Shown piece by piece: positions 1-7,166 of a stretch of DNA of 14,186 nucleotides. Where the stretch lies: assembly GCA_012520135.1 (NCBI GenBank), contig JAAYOX010000276.1, positions 1 to 14,186 of the forward strand, read 5' to 3'. The stretch comes from Clostridia bacterium (GTDB taxonomy: Bacteria; Bacillota; DULZ01). The notes below the pieces were generated by a model that was not told where the DNA came from, searched no databases, and saw only the letters and a list, made by a program, of their open reading frames with translations. Both the position numbers and the translations under genes were made by a program. The first letter of the stretch is position 1. Each line of letters begins with the position of its first letter.

Positions 1-1
1 A

Positions 2-391
2 TGGCTGCCGGAAATGGCAGGGGTTATTTGCGATGCCCATGATGCGGGGGTAAGAGAAGTAGATGACAACCAATCTTCTCTTTCTGACGTTAGCAGATAT
101 ATTGCTCTACTCAGAAAACAATCCACCTTATTAGGTGCTTGCAGTGCCTTTGGGGTATTGGCCACTAAAGGAGATATAGCTCAGGAAAAGGCACTCCGAT
201 CCTTTGGCGTTTCTCTGGGCGCTGCTCTCAGCCTTATTAAACAGAATCGTTATCTGTCTACCGCAGAACTGCTTTTAACTGAAGCCGGAAATGAATTGGA
301 ATCATGCGCTGATGTCCCTCCAAAACAGATTTTAGTTAAGCTACTTGAAACCTGCCAAAGAGGGTTACAAAAAAGTTGTTTAGTAGGTTAA
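2..391 (+). CDS. Degenerate polyprenyl-synthase-like protein, possible HepS equivalent (5' end outside window)
   Basis: The frame is open to the left edge, so the N-terminus is missing; about 129 codons are visible. The segment at about 101-230 (…RYIALLRKQSTLLGA…, LRSFGVSLGAAL) lines up with the region of trans-polyprenyl synthases holding the 'Y..RI..KTA.L' helix and the 'YG..LG.AFQ' helix; compare the intact paralogue at 7299-8267. The second aspartate-rich motif (DDxxD), expected at about 233, is absent. The chain jumps straight to what looks like the family's C-terminal helix (AELLLTEAGNELE). The protein therefore seems non-catalytic. Its place directly before menG is that of hepS in the Bacillus hepS-menG-hepT cluster, where HepS is the non-catalytic partner of HepT. 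A regulatory or partner subunit for heptaprenyl diphosphate synthesis is an inference; a decayed paralogue is the alternative. menG follows after 24 bp with its own ribosome site. Confidence 0.55.
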   Translation, partial: WLPEMAGVICDAHDAGVREVDDNQSSLSDVSRYIALLRKQSTLLGACSAFGVLATKGDIAQEKALRSFGVSLGAALSLIKQNRYLSTAELLLTEAGNELESCADVPPKQILVKLLETCQRGLQKSCLVG

Positions 392-415
392 CTGCAGTGG
401 TAAAGGAGCTATATT

Positions 416-1144
416 ATGAAATTGCCTAGTGCATATCAATCAAAAGATAAAGAAGAATATGTACACCAGATCTTTTCCTCTATAGCCGGCAAGTATGATT
501 GGATGAATACCATCATGACTTTTAATCTGGATAGTCGCTGGCGAAGGTTCACAGTAGAACAGGCTAATTTATCCGAGGGCAGTGTGGGATTGGACGTCTG
601 CTGTGGTACAGGAAAGTTATGCATCGAACAAGCACAAAAAGTAGGACAGACCGGTAAAGTAATAGGTCTTGATTTTTGTGAGAATATGCTAAAAGTAGCG
701 GAAAAAAATCTGGCTAATCACCCTCTCCAGTCGAGAATTGAATTGGTTCAGGGCAACGCCATTGATTTACCCTTTGAGGATAATACCTTTGACTGTGCCA
801 CCATTGGTTTTGCTTTAAGGAATGTTCCTGATATCACCAAGACCATTGCAGAAATGATGCGTGTAGTAAAACCGGGAGGCAGAGTAGTTTCTTTGGAGTT
901 AGCCAAACCTTCCGCACCGGTTTTCAAGCAGTTGTACTGGTTTTATTTCGAAAAGTTTGTCCCTTTGCTGGGAAAATTCCGAGTAGGTGTAGAGGGTCCA
1001 TACAGCTATTTACCTTATTCAGTAAAAATTTTTCCTCACCAGCAGGAGATCAAAGAACTGTTCTCCCAGATTGGCCTGAAAGATGTTGCTTGCCATGAAT
1101 TATCCGGAGGAATTGTAGCAGTTCATGTTGGAACAAAACCATAG
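416..1144 (+). CDS. menG: Demethylmenaquinone methyltransferase MenG/UbiE
   Basis: 242 residues, normal for the family. It is a class I SAM-dependent methyltransferase catalysing the last step of menaquinone synthesis (demethylmenaquinone to menaquinone), acting on a membrane-bound substrate. Visible family marks are the N-terminal block with YDWMN (27-31) followed by WRR, SAM motif I LDVCCGTG (59-66), the acidic LDF after strand 2 (85-87), GFALRNV (131-137), the VKPGG turn (151-155), and the C-terminal UbiE signature YSYLPYSV..FP (196-207). The ATG at 416 is preceded by AAAGGAG (402-408) with 7-nt spacing. It lies 24 bp behind the HepS-like gene and is probably co-transcribed with it; galU follows after 51 bp. 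With no ubiquinone genes in view and a Gram-positive context, the menaquinone role (MenG) is preferred over UbiE. Confidence 0.93.
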   Translation: MKLPSAYQSKDKEEYVHQIFSSIAGKYDWMNTIMTFNLDSRWRRFTVEQANLSEGSVGLDVCCGTGKLCIEQAQKVGQTGKVIGLDFCENMLKVAEKNLANHPLQSRIELVQGNAIDLPFEDNTFDCATIGFALRNVPDITKTIAEMMRVVKPGGRVVSLELAKPSAPVFKQLYWFYFEKFVPLLGKFRVGVEGPYSYLPYSVKIFPHQQEIKELFSQIGLKDVACHELSGGIVAVHVGTKP

Positions 1145-1195
1145 TATTCAAAGAAAAGTTGTATAACTAACTATTGCGCATATGGAGGCTATTAT

Positions 1196-2089
1196 ATGAA
1201 GATCAAAAAAGCAATCATCCCGGCTGCCGGGTTAGGAACTCGTTTTTTACCTGCCACAAAAGCGCAGCCGAAGGAAATGCTGCCCATAGTAGACAAACCG
1301 GCCATCCAGTTCATTATTGAAGAAGCTATCCAATCGGGTATCGAGGAGATTTTAGTCATTACCGGTCGAAATAAGAGAGCAATTGAGGATCATTTCGATC
1401 GTTCCCTGGAATTGGAAATGGTGCTGGAGGAAAAGGGGAATATCCAATTATTAAATGAGGTCCGGCAAATCTCCGAAATGGCAGATATCCATTATGTACG
1501 GCAAAAAGAAGCCAAGGGATTAGGTCATGCTATTTACTGTGCCCGGAAATTTGTAGGTCAGGAACCCTTTGCAGTATTGCTGGGTGACGATTTGGTGGTT
1601 CATGAAGAGCCTTGTTTACAGCAACTGATCAATGTCTACAACCAAAGGGGCGGAAATGTTATAGCCCTAAAATCTGTACCAATGGAACAGGTTAGCAGTT
1701 ACGGAATAGTGGCATCGAAGCAGATCGCCCCGGGCACCCATCAAATCTCGGATCTGGTTGAGAAACCTTCTCCCGATAATGCTCCTTCTAATTATGCTAT
1801 CATGGGACGTTACATAATTCAGCCTGAAATCTTCCCCATCTTATCAAAAACACCACCTGGTAGGGGAGGAGAAATCCAACTGACGGATGCCCTAAAAGAA
1901 CTACTCTCCAGCCAATCGATTATAGGCTACGAATTTCAAGGAAAGAGATATGATATAGGAGATAAATTAGGCTTCCTTGCTGCCACTGTTGAATTCGCCA
2001 TGGCCAGGGAGGATCTGGTCGATGGATTTACCAAGTATCTCAAGCAGGTGGTTAGTAGCTTATCTGATAAAACTCCAAAGGCTAACTAA
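1196..2089 (+). CDS. galU: UTP--glucose-1-phosphate uridylyltransferase
   Basis: 297 residues, standard GalU length. It makes UDP-glucose from UTP and glucose-1-phosphate for cell-wall, capsule and glycolipid synthesis in the cytoplasm. The nucleotidyltransferase signature GLGTRFLPATKAQPKEMLP spans residues 12-30, with the catalytic-site Lys in PKEML. Further GalU blocks are RQKEAKGLGHA (102-112), LLGDD (128-132; Asp for metal/sugar phosphate), VEKP (188-191), GEIQLTD (225-231) and RYDIGDKLG (251-259). The start ATG has GGAGG at 1184-1188 with 7-nt spacing. The 51-bp gap from menG holds no convincing promoter, so it may share that transcript. Its stop codon directly abuts the stop of the opposing NUDIX gene, with no terminator between them. 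Confidence 0.95.
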   Translation: MKIKKAIIPAAGLGTRFLPATKAQPKEMLPIVDKPAIQFIIEEAIQSGIEEILVITGRNKRAIEDHFDRSLELEMVLEEKGNIQLLNEVRQISEMADIHYVRQKEAKGLGHAIYCARKFVGQEPFAVLLGDDLVVHEEPCLQQLINVYNQRGGNVIALKSVPMEQVSSYGIVASKQIAPGTHQISDLVEKPSPDNAPSNYAIMGRYIIQPEIFPILSKTPPGRGGEIQLTDALKELLSSQSIIGYEFQGKRYDIGDKLGFLAATVEFAMAREDLVDGFTKYLKQVVSSLSDKTPKAN

Positions 2090-2656
2090 TCAGTTATTAC
2101 CCAGGAGAGACGCCACCGTATCTGTCAAGATAACTCTATAATGAAATAGGCCTAAATTGCTGTTCATTAAGTTGTTTCTAATGGGGCCTTGCAATTGTTC
2201 CCAGCTCACCCATTTGGCCTCTTTAATTTCCTTTACATCAACGGGACATAGACGGTTGGTATCTGGACGTCCCGTAATGACATGGCTGATCCAGGGTACA
2301 TTTATTCCATTACACCGGAATGCTACTTTCAGGCGTAAAAGGTACCGAACAATAGTGATACTAAGACCCGTTTCTTCCAAAGCCTCACGCCGAATTGCCG
2401 CCACCAGATCTTCATCCGGTTCTGCACCGCCACTTGGCGCTCGATAAAACCCTGCCGGATGTTGATGTTTTCTTATGACAGCGATCTTATTATCTTCATC
2501 TGAGATGAAAAAAGTAAAATCGTGGCTTCGCCCGTTTTTTTGACTGGCCAGTAACATCTTCATTTCCGGTTCTGTAATATCCTGAAATAAAGCCATCTCA
2601 TGAGGAATCCCGTAGAGATTCTCTAACCGGCTTAAGGCCTCTTGTTGAATATACAC
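2090..2656 (-). CDS. NUDIX hydrolase
   Basis: 188 residues. A complete Nudix box, G-x5-E-x7-R-E-x-x-E-E-x-G-x, lies at residues 76-98 (GGAEPDE…REALEETGL), so the metal-binding glutamates and pyrophosphohydrolase chemistry should be intact. The substrate cannot be read from the sequence. Before the box, residues 46-64 (DFTFFISDEDNKIAVIRK) look like the usual opening beta strands and APSGG (73-77) leads into the motif; a roughly 45-residue N-terminal extension and a C-terminal helix flank the core. The start is GTG (complement of 2654-2656), with AAGGAGG 7 nt upstream (2664-2670). An ATG two bases upstream of the GTG is out of frame. The gene is convergent with galU (zero intergenic bases) and divergent from the 2688 gene (31 bp). 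The family is certain; the specific enzyme is unknown. Confidence 0.9.
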   Translation of the reverse strand: MYIQQEALSRLENLYGIPHEMALFQDITEPEMKMLLASQKNGRSHDFTFFISDEDNKIAVIRKHQHPAGFYRAPSGGAEPDEDLVAAIRREALEETGLSITIVRYLLRLKVAFRCNGINVPWISHVITGRPDTNRLCPVDVKEIKEAKWVSWEQLQGPIRNNLMNSNLGLFHYRVILTDTVASLLGNN

Positions 2657-2687
2657 ATTAGAACCTCCTTGAAAAGAGAGTGATATA

Positions 2688-3173
2688 GTGCAACTGTTTG
2701 CCAGAGATTACAAAATCTCCATAGATCATACTGACGAAAATGTGTTTACAGTAAATTGCTCATTGTCTGACTCCTTGCATAACCTTATTTTAACTCAAAA
2801 GGTTACTATCGAGAAGCCAAGAATTTTGTCAGGCCAACTGAAGGTCATTAAAGCACCTAATGAGCGGTGCAAACAGCTGGAGCTTTTGCCTGAGAGACTT
2901 AACGGTCTAACAATAGATAAGGGGTTTACCAAAGCTGTCATTGATAAATTAGGCGGTGCCGGCGGGTGCGTTAATTTGGTCAATATGGTCCTTGTCTCCG
3001 TGCCGTTGGTAATCAATACCTCGTGGCTTTACTACGCTCATACAGGCAAGTACTCCTTTCAGGAAATCAAAAACATCGAGAAGCAGCAAATGTCCGGGCT
3101 CTGTTTGGGATATCCTCCCGATACGGCTCTGGAAAGTGAAAATATATCTACAAAAGGAGGTGAAGTTAATTGA
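2688..3173 (+). CDS. DUF2889-like protein of unknown function
   Basis: 161 residues with a GTG start; the upstream GAGAG is only a modest ribosome site. The layout resembles DUF2889: an N-terminal beta-rich part (residues 8-55), then GLTIDKGFTKAVIDKLGG (73-90) leading into GCVNL (93-97), where family members usually have GC.HL. The His of that signature is Asn here. There is no signal peptide and no convincing membrane helix, although residues 97-110 (LVNMVLVSVPLVIN) are quite hydrophobic. The last codons overlap the next gene (TTG start at 3170 inside the TTGA junction), so the two are probably translationally coupled. The role is unknown; the coupling suggests it works with, or is co-regulated with, the UPF0173 hydrolase. 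The family call is from memory of the motif pattern and has not been searched. Confidence 0.7.
   Translation: MQLFARDYKISIDHTDENVFTVNCSLSDSLHNLILTQKVTIEKPRILSGQLKVIKAPNERCKQLELLPERLNGLTIDKGFTKAVIDKLGGAGGCVNLVNMVLVSVPLVINTSWLYYAHTGKYSFQEIKNIEKQQMSGLCLGYPPDTALESENISTKGGEVN
3153..3162 (+). promoter_or_regulatory. Strong ribosome binding site setting a TTG start
   Basis: AAAGGAGGTG lies within the end of the preceding gene, 7 nt before TTG at 3170. It is an essentially perfect anti-SD match. It justifies the TTG start and the 4-bp TTGA overlap with the upstream stop codon. Confidence 0.85.
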
Positions 3174-3853
3174 TCAAAGTACAGTTTCACGGACACGCCT
3201 GTTTTTCATTGTCTACTGCCCAACATACAATTGTCATTGATCCTTGGATTACTGACAATCCGATGACCGACCTAAAGGCTGACGAAGTTGATTGCGACTA
3301 TATTTTAGTATCTCACGGGCATTTCGATCACTTGGGGGATGCAATTGCCATTGCTAAAAGGACCGGTGCTACCATTATCGGTGTAGCGGAATTAGCTACT
3401 TATTGTGCCAATAATGGGGTCAAAGCTCACGGTATGCATATTGGCGGTGGTTACAACTTTCCTTTTGGACGTCTCCAATTAACGCCTGCTTGGCACGGTT
3501 CGTCTGTTTTAGGGGAAAACATTTATTTAGGGTGCCCTTGTGGCTTTGTGATAAATTTAGAGGACAAATACATTTATCACGCCGGCGATACAGGCCTTTT
3601 CGGGGATATGCAGTTAATCGGAAATAAATATGCCCTGGATTTGGCATTGCTCCCCATTGGTGACAATTACGTCATGGGGCCGGAAGATGCCGTAACTGCC
3701 ACTGAACTACTGCGCCCAAAAACCGTGGTACCAATGCATTACAACACCTTTGACCTAATTAAACAGGACGCTAACCTCTTTAAACATAAAGTGGAGACAA
3801 CCACTAACAGTAAGTGCCACATTTTAGCACCAGGAGAAGAGATGACTATTTAG
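3170..3853 (+). CDS. UPF0173 metal-dependent hydrolase (metallo-beta-lactamase fold)
   Basis: 227 residues, the usual size of the UPF0173/YtkL family. The dinuclear metal site of the fold is complete: HGHFDH (H49, H51, D53, H54), H109 in PAWHGS, D140 in HAGDTG and H190 in PMHYNTF. The N-terminal FHGHACF and the IDPW turn (23-26) are typical of this family. The protein is cytoplasmic with no signal peptide. The physiological substrate is not established for the family as far as I know; it should not be read as an antibiotic resistance enzyme. Translation starts at TTG behind a near-perfect SD, overlapping the DUF2889-like gene. An intrinsic terminator begins 8 bp after the stop, closing a two-gene unit. 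Confidence 0.9.
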   Translation: MIKVQFHGHACFSLSTAQHTIVIDPWITDNPMTDLKADEVDCDYILVSHGHFDHLGDAIAIAKRTGATIIGVAELATYCANNGVKAHGMHIGGGYNFPFGRLQLTPAWHGSSVLGENIYLGCPCGFVINLEDKYIYHAGDTGLFGDMQLIGNKYALDLALLPIGDNYVMGPEDAVTATELLRPKTVVPMHYNTFDLIKQDANLFKHKVETTTNSKCHILAPGEEMTI

Positions 3854-3860
3854 TGATTTT

Positions 3861-3886
3861 GCTCCCTGCGCCGGGAGCCTTTTTTT
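3861..3886 (+). terminator. Rho-independent terminator after the UPF0173 gene
   Basis: Stem GCTCCC (3861-3866) pairs with GGGAGC (3873-3878) across a six-base loop, followed by a run of seven T (3880-3886). The run merges into a TTGACA hexamer at 3885-3890. Confidence 0.85.
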
Positions 3887-3916
3887 GACAAGTTTCATTT
3901 TTATGCCCTAAAGTTC

Positions 3917-3931
3917 CTCAATAGTATTGAG
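3917..3931. repeat. Perfect 15-bp palindrome, candidate operator upstream of sdhC
   Basis: CTCAATA-G-TATTGAG is a perfect inverted repeat with 7-bp arms around one central base. It has no T-tract and sits in the 161-bp gap before sdhC, 20 bp upstream of the TTGCTT hexamer of the best promoter candidate. Its symmetry and place suit a dimeric regulator, but it does not match an FNR, CRP or Rex consensus that I can recall. Which protein binds it, if any, is unknown. Confidence 0.4.
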
Positions 3932-3950
3932 AGAAAGAAGGAAATGAAAG

Positions 3951-3978
3951 TTGCTTATAGAATATTTGTTAGTATCAT
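3951..3978 (+). promoter_or_regulatory. Candidate sigma-A promoter for sdhCAB
   Basis: TTGCTT (3951-3956), a 16-nt spacer and TATCAT (3973-3978) would start transcription near 3985, giving a leader of about 30 nt before the TTG start. A second, weaker possibility uses TTGACA (3885-3890) with TAAAGT (3909-3914) at 18-nt spacing; the 3917-3931 palindrome would then cover its start site. Confidence 0.45.
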
Positions 3979-3998
3979 AATTTTCACAATTTAGAGCG

Positions 3999-4005
3999 AA
4001 AGGAG
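3999..4005 (+). promoter_or_regulatory. Ribosome binding site selecting the TTG start of sdhC
   Basis: AAAGGAG lies 9 nt before TTG at 4015. An ATG at 4008 sits only 2 nt from this SD and opens a 13-codon frame in a different phase that ends at 4049, so TTG 4015 is the supported start. Confidence 0.75.
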
Positions 4006-4014
4006 AAATGAAAA

Positions 4015-4629
4015 TTGGATCTGGAGAAGCAGCACTATTTTATTCGTAAGCTCCATTCTCTGTCCGGTGTCCTTCCTATCGGACTGTTTCTCACGGAGCA
4101 TTTACTTGTCAACAGCTTAAGCATTAGAGGCCCTGAAGCTTATAACAAAGGGGTGGCAGTGTTACAAAGTATTCCGTTTTTGCCTTTTGTTGAACTGACT
4201 TTGATTGTTATTCCTATTCTGTTCCACACTTTATACGGATTGTGGGTTGTTTATTTAGCTAAAAACAACGTGTTAGCTTACAGCTATTATCGAAACTGGC
4301 TTTTCTACCTGCAACGTATAACTGCTATTATTACTTTAATTTATGTGGCTTATCACAGTTATCATTTGCGCATTGCCAATGCCCTGTTCGGGCTTGAAAT
4401 TAGCTTTAACACCATGACTTCGGTTTTATCAAATCCTGCAATGCTAATTTTCTATATAATCGGATTATTGGCATCTGTTTATCACTTTGCCAATGGTTTT
4501 TCCACCTTCTTGATCACATGGGGTGTAACCGTAGGAGCCTTTTCTCAAAGAGTGGCATTGATTATTTCCGGCTTGCTGTTTTTCTCATTGTCTTTCATTG
4601 GTATTCAAGCACTGTTTGCCTTTATCTAG
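4015..4629 (+). CDS. sdhC: Succinate dehydrogenase/fumarate reductase cytochrome b subunit
   Basis: 204 residues, the size of the Bacillus-type single-subunit anchor. Five hydrophobic segments fall at about 15-33, 58-80, 96-118, 141-163 and 181-203. Histidines at 29 (TEHLL), 71 (FHTLYG), 114 (AYHSYH; 117 is a neighbour) and 157 (VYHFANG) match the spacing of the four axial ligands of the two b hemes in the Bacillus subtilis protein (28, 70, 113, 155, recalled), so a diheme anchor is likely. It fixes SdhAB to the membrane and passes electrons to or from menaquinone. It is the first gene of a tight trio: sdhA follows after 20 bp. In this family the direction (succinate oxidation or fumarate reduction) cannot be told from sequence alone. 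Confidence 0.92.
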   Translation: MDLEKQHYFIRKLHSLSGVLPIGLFLTEHLLVNSLSIRGPEAYNKGVAVLQSIPFLPFVELTLIVIPILFHTLYGLWVVYLAKNNVLAYSYYRNWLFYLQRITAIITLIYVAYHSYHLRIANALFGLEISFNTMTSVLSNPAMLIFYIIGLLASVYHFANGFSTFLITWGVTVGAFSQRVALIISGLLFFSLSFIGIQALFAFI

Positions 4630-4649
4630 GATGTTAGGAGGAATAAGTT

Positions 4650-6404
4650 ATGGCTTCACAAAAAGTAATTGTTGTCGGTGGCGGGCTGGCAGGATTAATG
4701 GCTACCCTGCGCATCGTGGAAAAAGGCTATAAAGTCGATTTGTTTTCACTGGTACCTGTTAAACGGTCCCATTCCCTCTGTGCACAGGGAGGTATTAATG
4801 CCGCTCTTGATACCAAAGGTGAAGGGGACTCCACTGAACAACATTTTTACGATACCATCTATGGTGGGGATTTCCTGGCGGATCAACCACCTGTAAAAGA
4901 TATGTGTGACAATGCTCCCGGCATCATCTATTTATACGATCGAATGGGCGTTGTATTTAGTCGTACTCCCGAGGGCTTATTGGATTTGCGTCTATTTGGA
5001 GGAGTTAAGAAAAGACGTACTGCCTTTGCCGGAGGCACTACTGGACAACAGCTTCTTTATGGTTTAGACTCCCAAGTACGGAAATTTGAAGCTCAGGGAT
5101 TGGTGACTAAATACGAAGGCTGGGAGTTTTTATCGGCAGTAATCGATGACCAGGGAGTTTGCCGGGGAATTACTGCCCAAGACCTAGCATCCATGGAAAT
5201 CCACTCCTTTGCAGCCGACGCAGTGGTGTTGGCTACAGGCGGTGCCGGCATGATTTACGGCAGGAGCACCAACTCCATTATCTGTACAGGCGCAGCTGCC
5301 GGTCGGGTATTTCAGCAAGGTGTTGAATTTGCTAACGGTGAATTTGTGCAATTCCATCCCACAGGCATGTTGGGAGATGACAAGACGCGCTTAATGTCGG
5401 AAGCCTCCAGGGGCGAAGGAGGACGGGTGTGGACTTATAAAGACGGTAAACCATGGTATTTCTTAGAAGAATGGTACCCTGCCTATGGTAACCTGGTCCC
5501 ACGGGATATTGCTTCCAGGGCCATTTATAAAGTTTGTGTAGAAATGGGACTTGGTATAGACGGCAAGAATCAGGTTTACTTGGATCTCACTCACAAGGAT
5601 CCTGAGTTCCTGACTAACCGGCTAGGTGGTATTTTAGAAATCTATCAACAGTTTACCGGCGAAGATCCCCGGAAAGTTCCCATGAGAATTTTCCCTGCAC
5701 CTCATTACTTTATGGGAGGCATGCATGTAGATTGGAATCACATGACTGCAATCCCAGGACTGTTTGCCGCGGGTGAATGTGATCATATGTATCACGGTGC
5801 CAACCGGTTGGGCGCCAATTCTCTGCTGTCAGCCAGCTACAGCGGCTATGTAGTCGGGCCGAAGGTGATTGAATATATTAAAGGGCTGGATCGCAGCGCT
5901 ACCGATGTTTCTCAGAGCATTTTTGATCGGGAAAGACAAAGACAAGTCGAAATTGATGAGGCAGTTTATAGAATGGACGGCAATGAAGACCCCTTCATCT
6001 TACACGATGAACTCGGGGATAATATGATGACCAATGTAGGAGTTGTCCGTTATAACAAAAACCTGGAACTTGCCGATGCCAAGATTCAGGAATTAATGGA
6101 AAGATACAAGAATATCAAACTTAGCGACACCAGGCCATGGGCTAACCAAACAGTCATGTTTGTCAAGCAATTGTGGCACATGCTGGAACTGGCCCGGGTA
6201 ATCGCTTTAGGTGCTCTTAATCGTAACGAGAGTAGGGGTGCCCATTATAAGCCGGATTATCCTGAACGTAACGACGAAGAATGGCTGAAAACAACACGTG
6301 CCCGTTGGACTCCTGATGGTCCCAAGTTTGAGTACTCTGATGTAGATATTTCTCTAATCAAACCCGTCCAAAGACGTTATGATGTAGCCGGGGGTGGGAA
6401 ATAA
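4650..6404 (+). CDS. sdhA: Succinate dehydrogenase/fumarate reductase flavoprotein subunit
   Basis: 584 residues. It interconverts succinate and fumarate on a covalently bound FAD on the cytoplasmic face. The FAD dinucleotide motif VVGGGLAG is at 8-15. The flavinylation His is H41 in SHSLCAQGG. Active-site residues are visible as H236 (HPTG), R285 (VPRDIASR, proton delivery), H352 (PHYFMGG) and R386 (ANRLGANSLL). SEASRGEGG (250-258) closes the dicarboxylate site, and the C-terminal helical domain with the NESRGAHY segment is present. It starts at ATG with AGGAGG (4636-4641) upstream, and its stop overlaps the sdhB start by one base (TAATG). Length and order (C-A-B) fit the Bacillus/epsilonproteobacterial type. 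All catalytic residues look intact, so it should be active. Confidence 0.95.
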   Translation: MASQKVIVVGGGLAGLMATLRIVEKGYKVDLFSLVPVKRSHSLCAQGGINAALDTKGEGDSTEQHFYDTIYGGDFLADQPPVKDMCDNAPGIIYLYDRMGVVFSRTPEGLLDLRLFGGVKKRRTAFAGGTTGQQLLYGLDSQVRKFEAQGLVTKYEGWEFLSAVIDDQGVCRGITAQDLASMEIHSFAADAVVLATGGAGMIYGRSTNSIICTGAAAGRVFQQGVEFANGEFVQFHPTGMLGDDKTRLMSEASRGEGGRVWTYKDGKPWYFLEEWYPAYGNLVPRDIASRAIYKVCVEMGLGIDGKNQVYLDLTHKDPEFLTNRLGGILEIYQQFTGEDPRKVPMRIFPAPHYFMGGMHVDWNHMTAIPGLFAAGECDHMYHGANRLGANSLLSASYSGYVVGPKVIEYIKGLDRSATDVSQSIFDRERQRQVEIDEAVYRMDGNEDPFILHDELGDNMMTNVGVVRYNKNLELADAKIQELMERYKNIKLSDTRPWANQTVMFVKQLWHMLELARVIALGALNRNESRGAHYKPDYPERNDEEWLKTTRARWTPDGPKFEYSDVDISLIKPVQRRYDVAGGGK

Positions 6405-7153
6405 TGCCAGAATACATTCATTTAAAAATTAAACGACAAGACGGTCCCAACGAACCTTCTCGCTGGGAAGAGTTTAAGCTGCCTTATAAACCCAATATGA
6501 ATGTGGTTTCTGTCCTAATGGAACTTCGCAAAAACCCTGTCAATGCCCATGGCCAAAAAACTACTCCGGTTGTATGGGATTGTACTTGTTTGGAAGAAGT
6601 TTGCGGCGCCTGCACAATGATCATCAATAACAAAGTCCGTCAAGCTTGTTCCGCCTTGATTGACCAACTGTCCCAACCAATTATCCTTAGACCTCTCACG
6701 AAATTTCCGGTAGTGAGGGATCTCCAGGTAGACCGCCAGATCATGTTCGAGCACCTTAAGCAAGTAAAAGCCTGGGTCAATATTGACGGCGCCTTTGACC
6801 TGGGCAGGGGACCGCGCATGTCTGAACATGATCGGAAGGTGGCTTATCAATTATCCAGATGCATGACATGCGGTTGCTGTATGGAGGCTTGCCCTAACGT
6901 AAACTCCAAATCCGATTTTATAGGAGCGGCACCTTTGGCCCAAGTACGTTTGTTCAATATGCATCCATTAGGAAAGATGGACAAAAATCAGCGTTTAGAT
7001 GCTATAATGACTAAGGGTGGCCTGGTTGATTGCGGTAATTCACAAAACTGTGTCATGGCTTGCCCGAAGAATGTCCCCTTGACTACATCTATCGCTGACT
7101 TAAACCGTCAGACTACCCTGTATAGCTTCTCTAGGTGGTTTAATAGAGAGTAA
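6404..7153 (+). CDS. sdhB: Succinate dehydrogenase/fumarate reductase iron-sulfur subunit
   Basis: 249 residues. It carries electrons from FAD in SdhA to the hemes and quinone in SdhC. The N-terminal plant-type ferredoxin domain has C62, C67, C70 and C82 for [2Fe-2S]; C60 is an extra cysteine just before. The C-terminal domain has C153-x2-C156-x2-C159-x3-C163-P and C210-x5-C216-x3-C220-P. By the family pattern, C153, C156, C159 and C220 hold [4Fe-4S], while C163, C210 and C216 hold [3Fe-4S]. The spacing matches the E. coli FrdB pattern offset by five or six residues. Its start codon shares one base with the sdhA stop, implying coupled translation. A GC-rich hairpin lies 13 bp after the stop. 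Confidence 0.95.
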   Translation: MPEYIHLKIKRQDGPNEPSRWEEFKLPYKPNMNVVSVLMELRKNPVNAHGQKTTPVVWDCTCLEEVCGACTMIINNKVRQACSALIDQLSQPIILRPLTKFPVVRDLQVDRQIMFEHLKQVKAWVNIDGAFDLGRGPRMSEHDRKVAYQLSRCMTCGCCMEACPNVNSKSDFIGAAPLAQVRLFNMHPLGKMDKNQRLDAIMTKGGLVDCGNSQNCVMACPKNVPLTTSIADLNRQTTLYSFSRWFNRE

Positions 7154-7166
7154 CCACAACCAATAG

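Noticed and set aside
3966..3992. Rex-like half sites (TTGTTAG and TTCACAA) near the sdhC promoter
   Set aside because: The halves are about 10 bp apart and imperfect, whereas Rex sites have a short fixed spacing; not enough to call.
4008..4049. Short ATG frame of 13 codons overlapping the sdhC start
   Set aside because: Its ATG is 2 nt from the SD, too close for efficient initiation, and the peptide has no recognisable feature.
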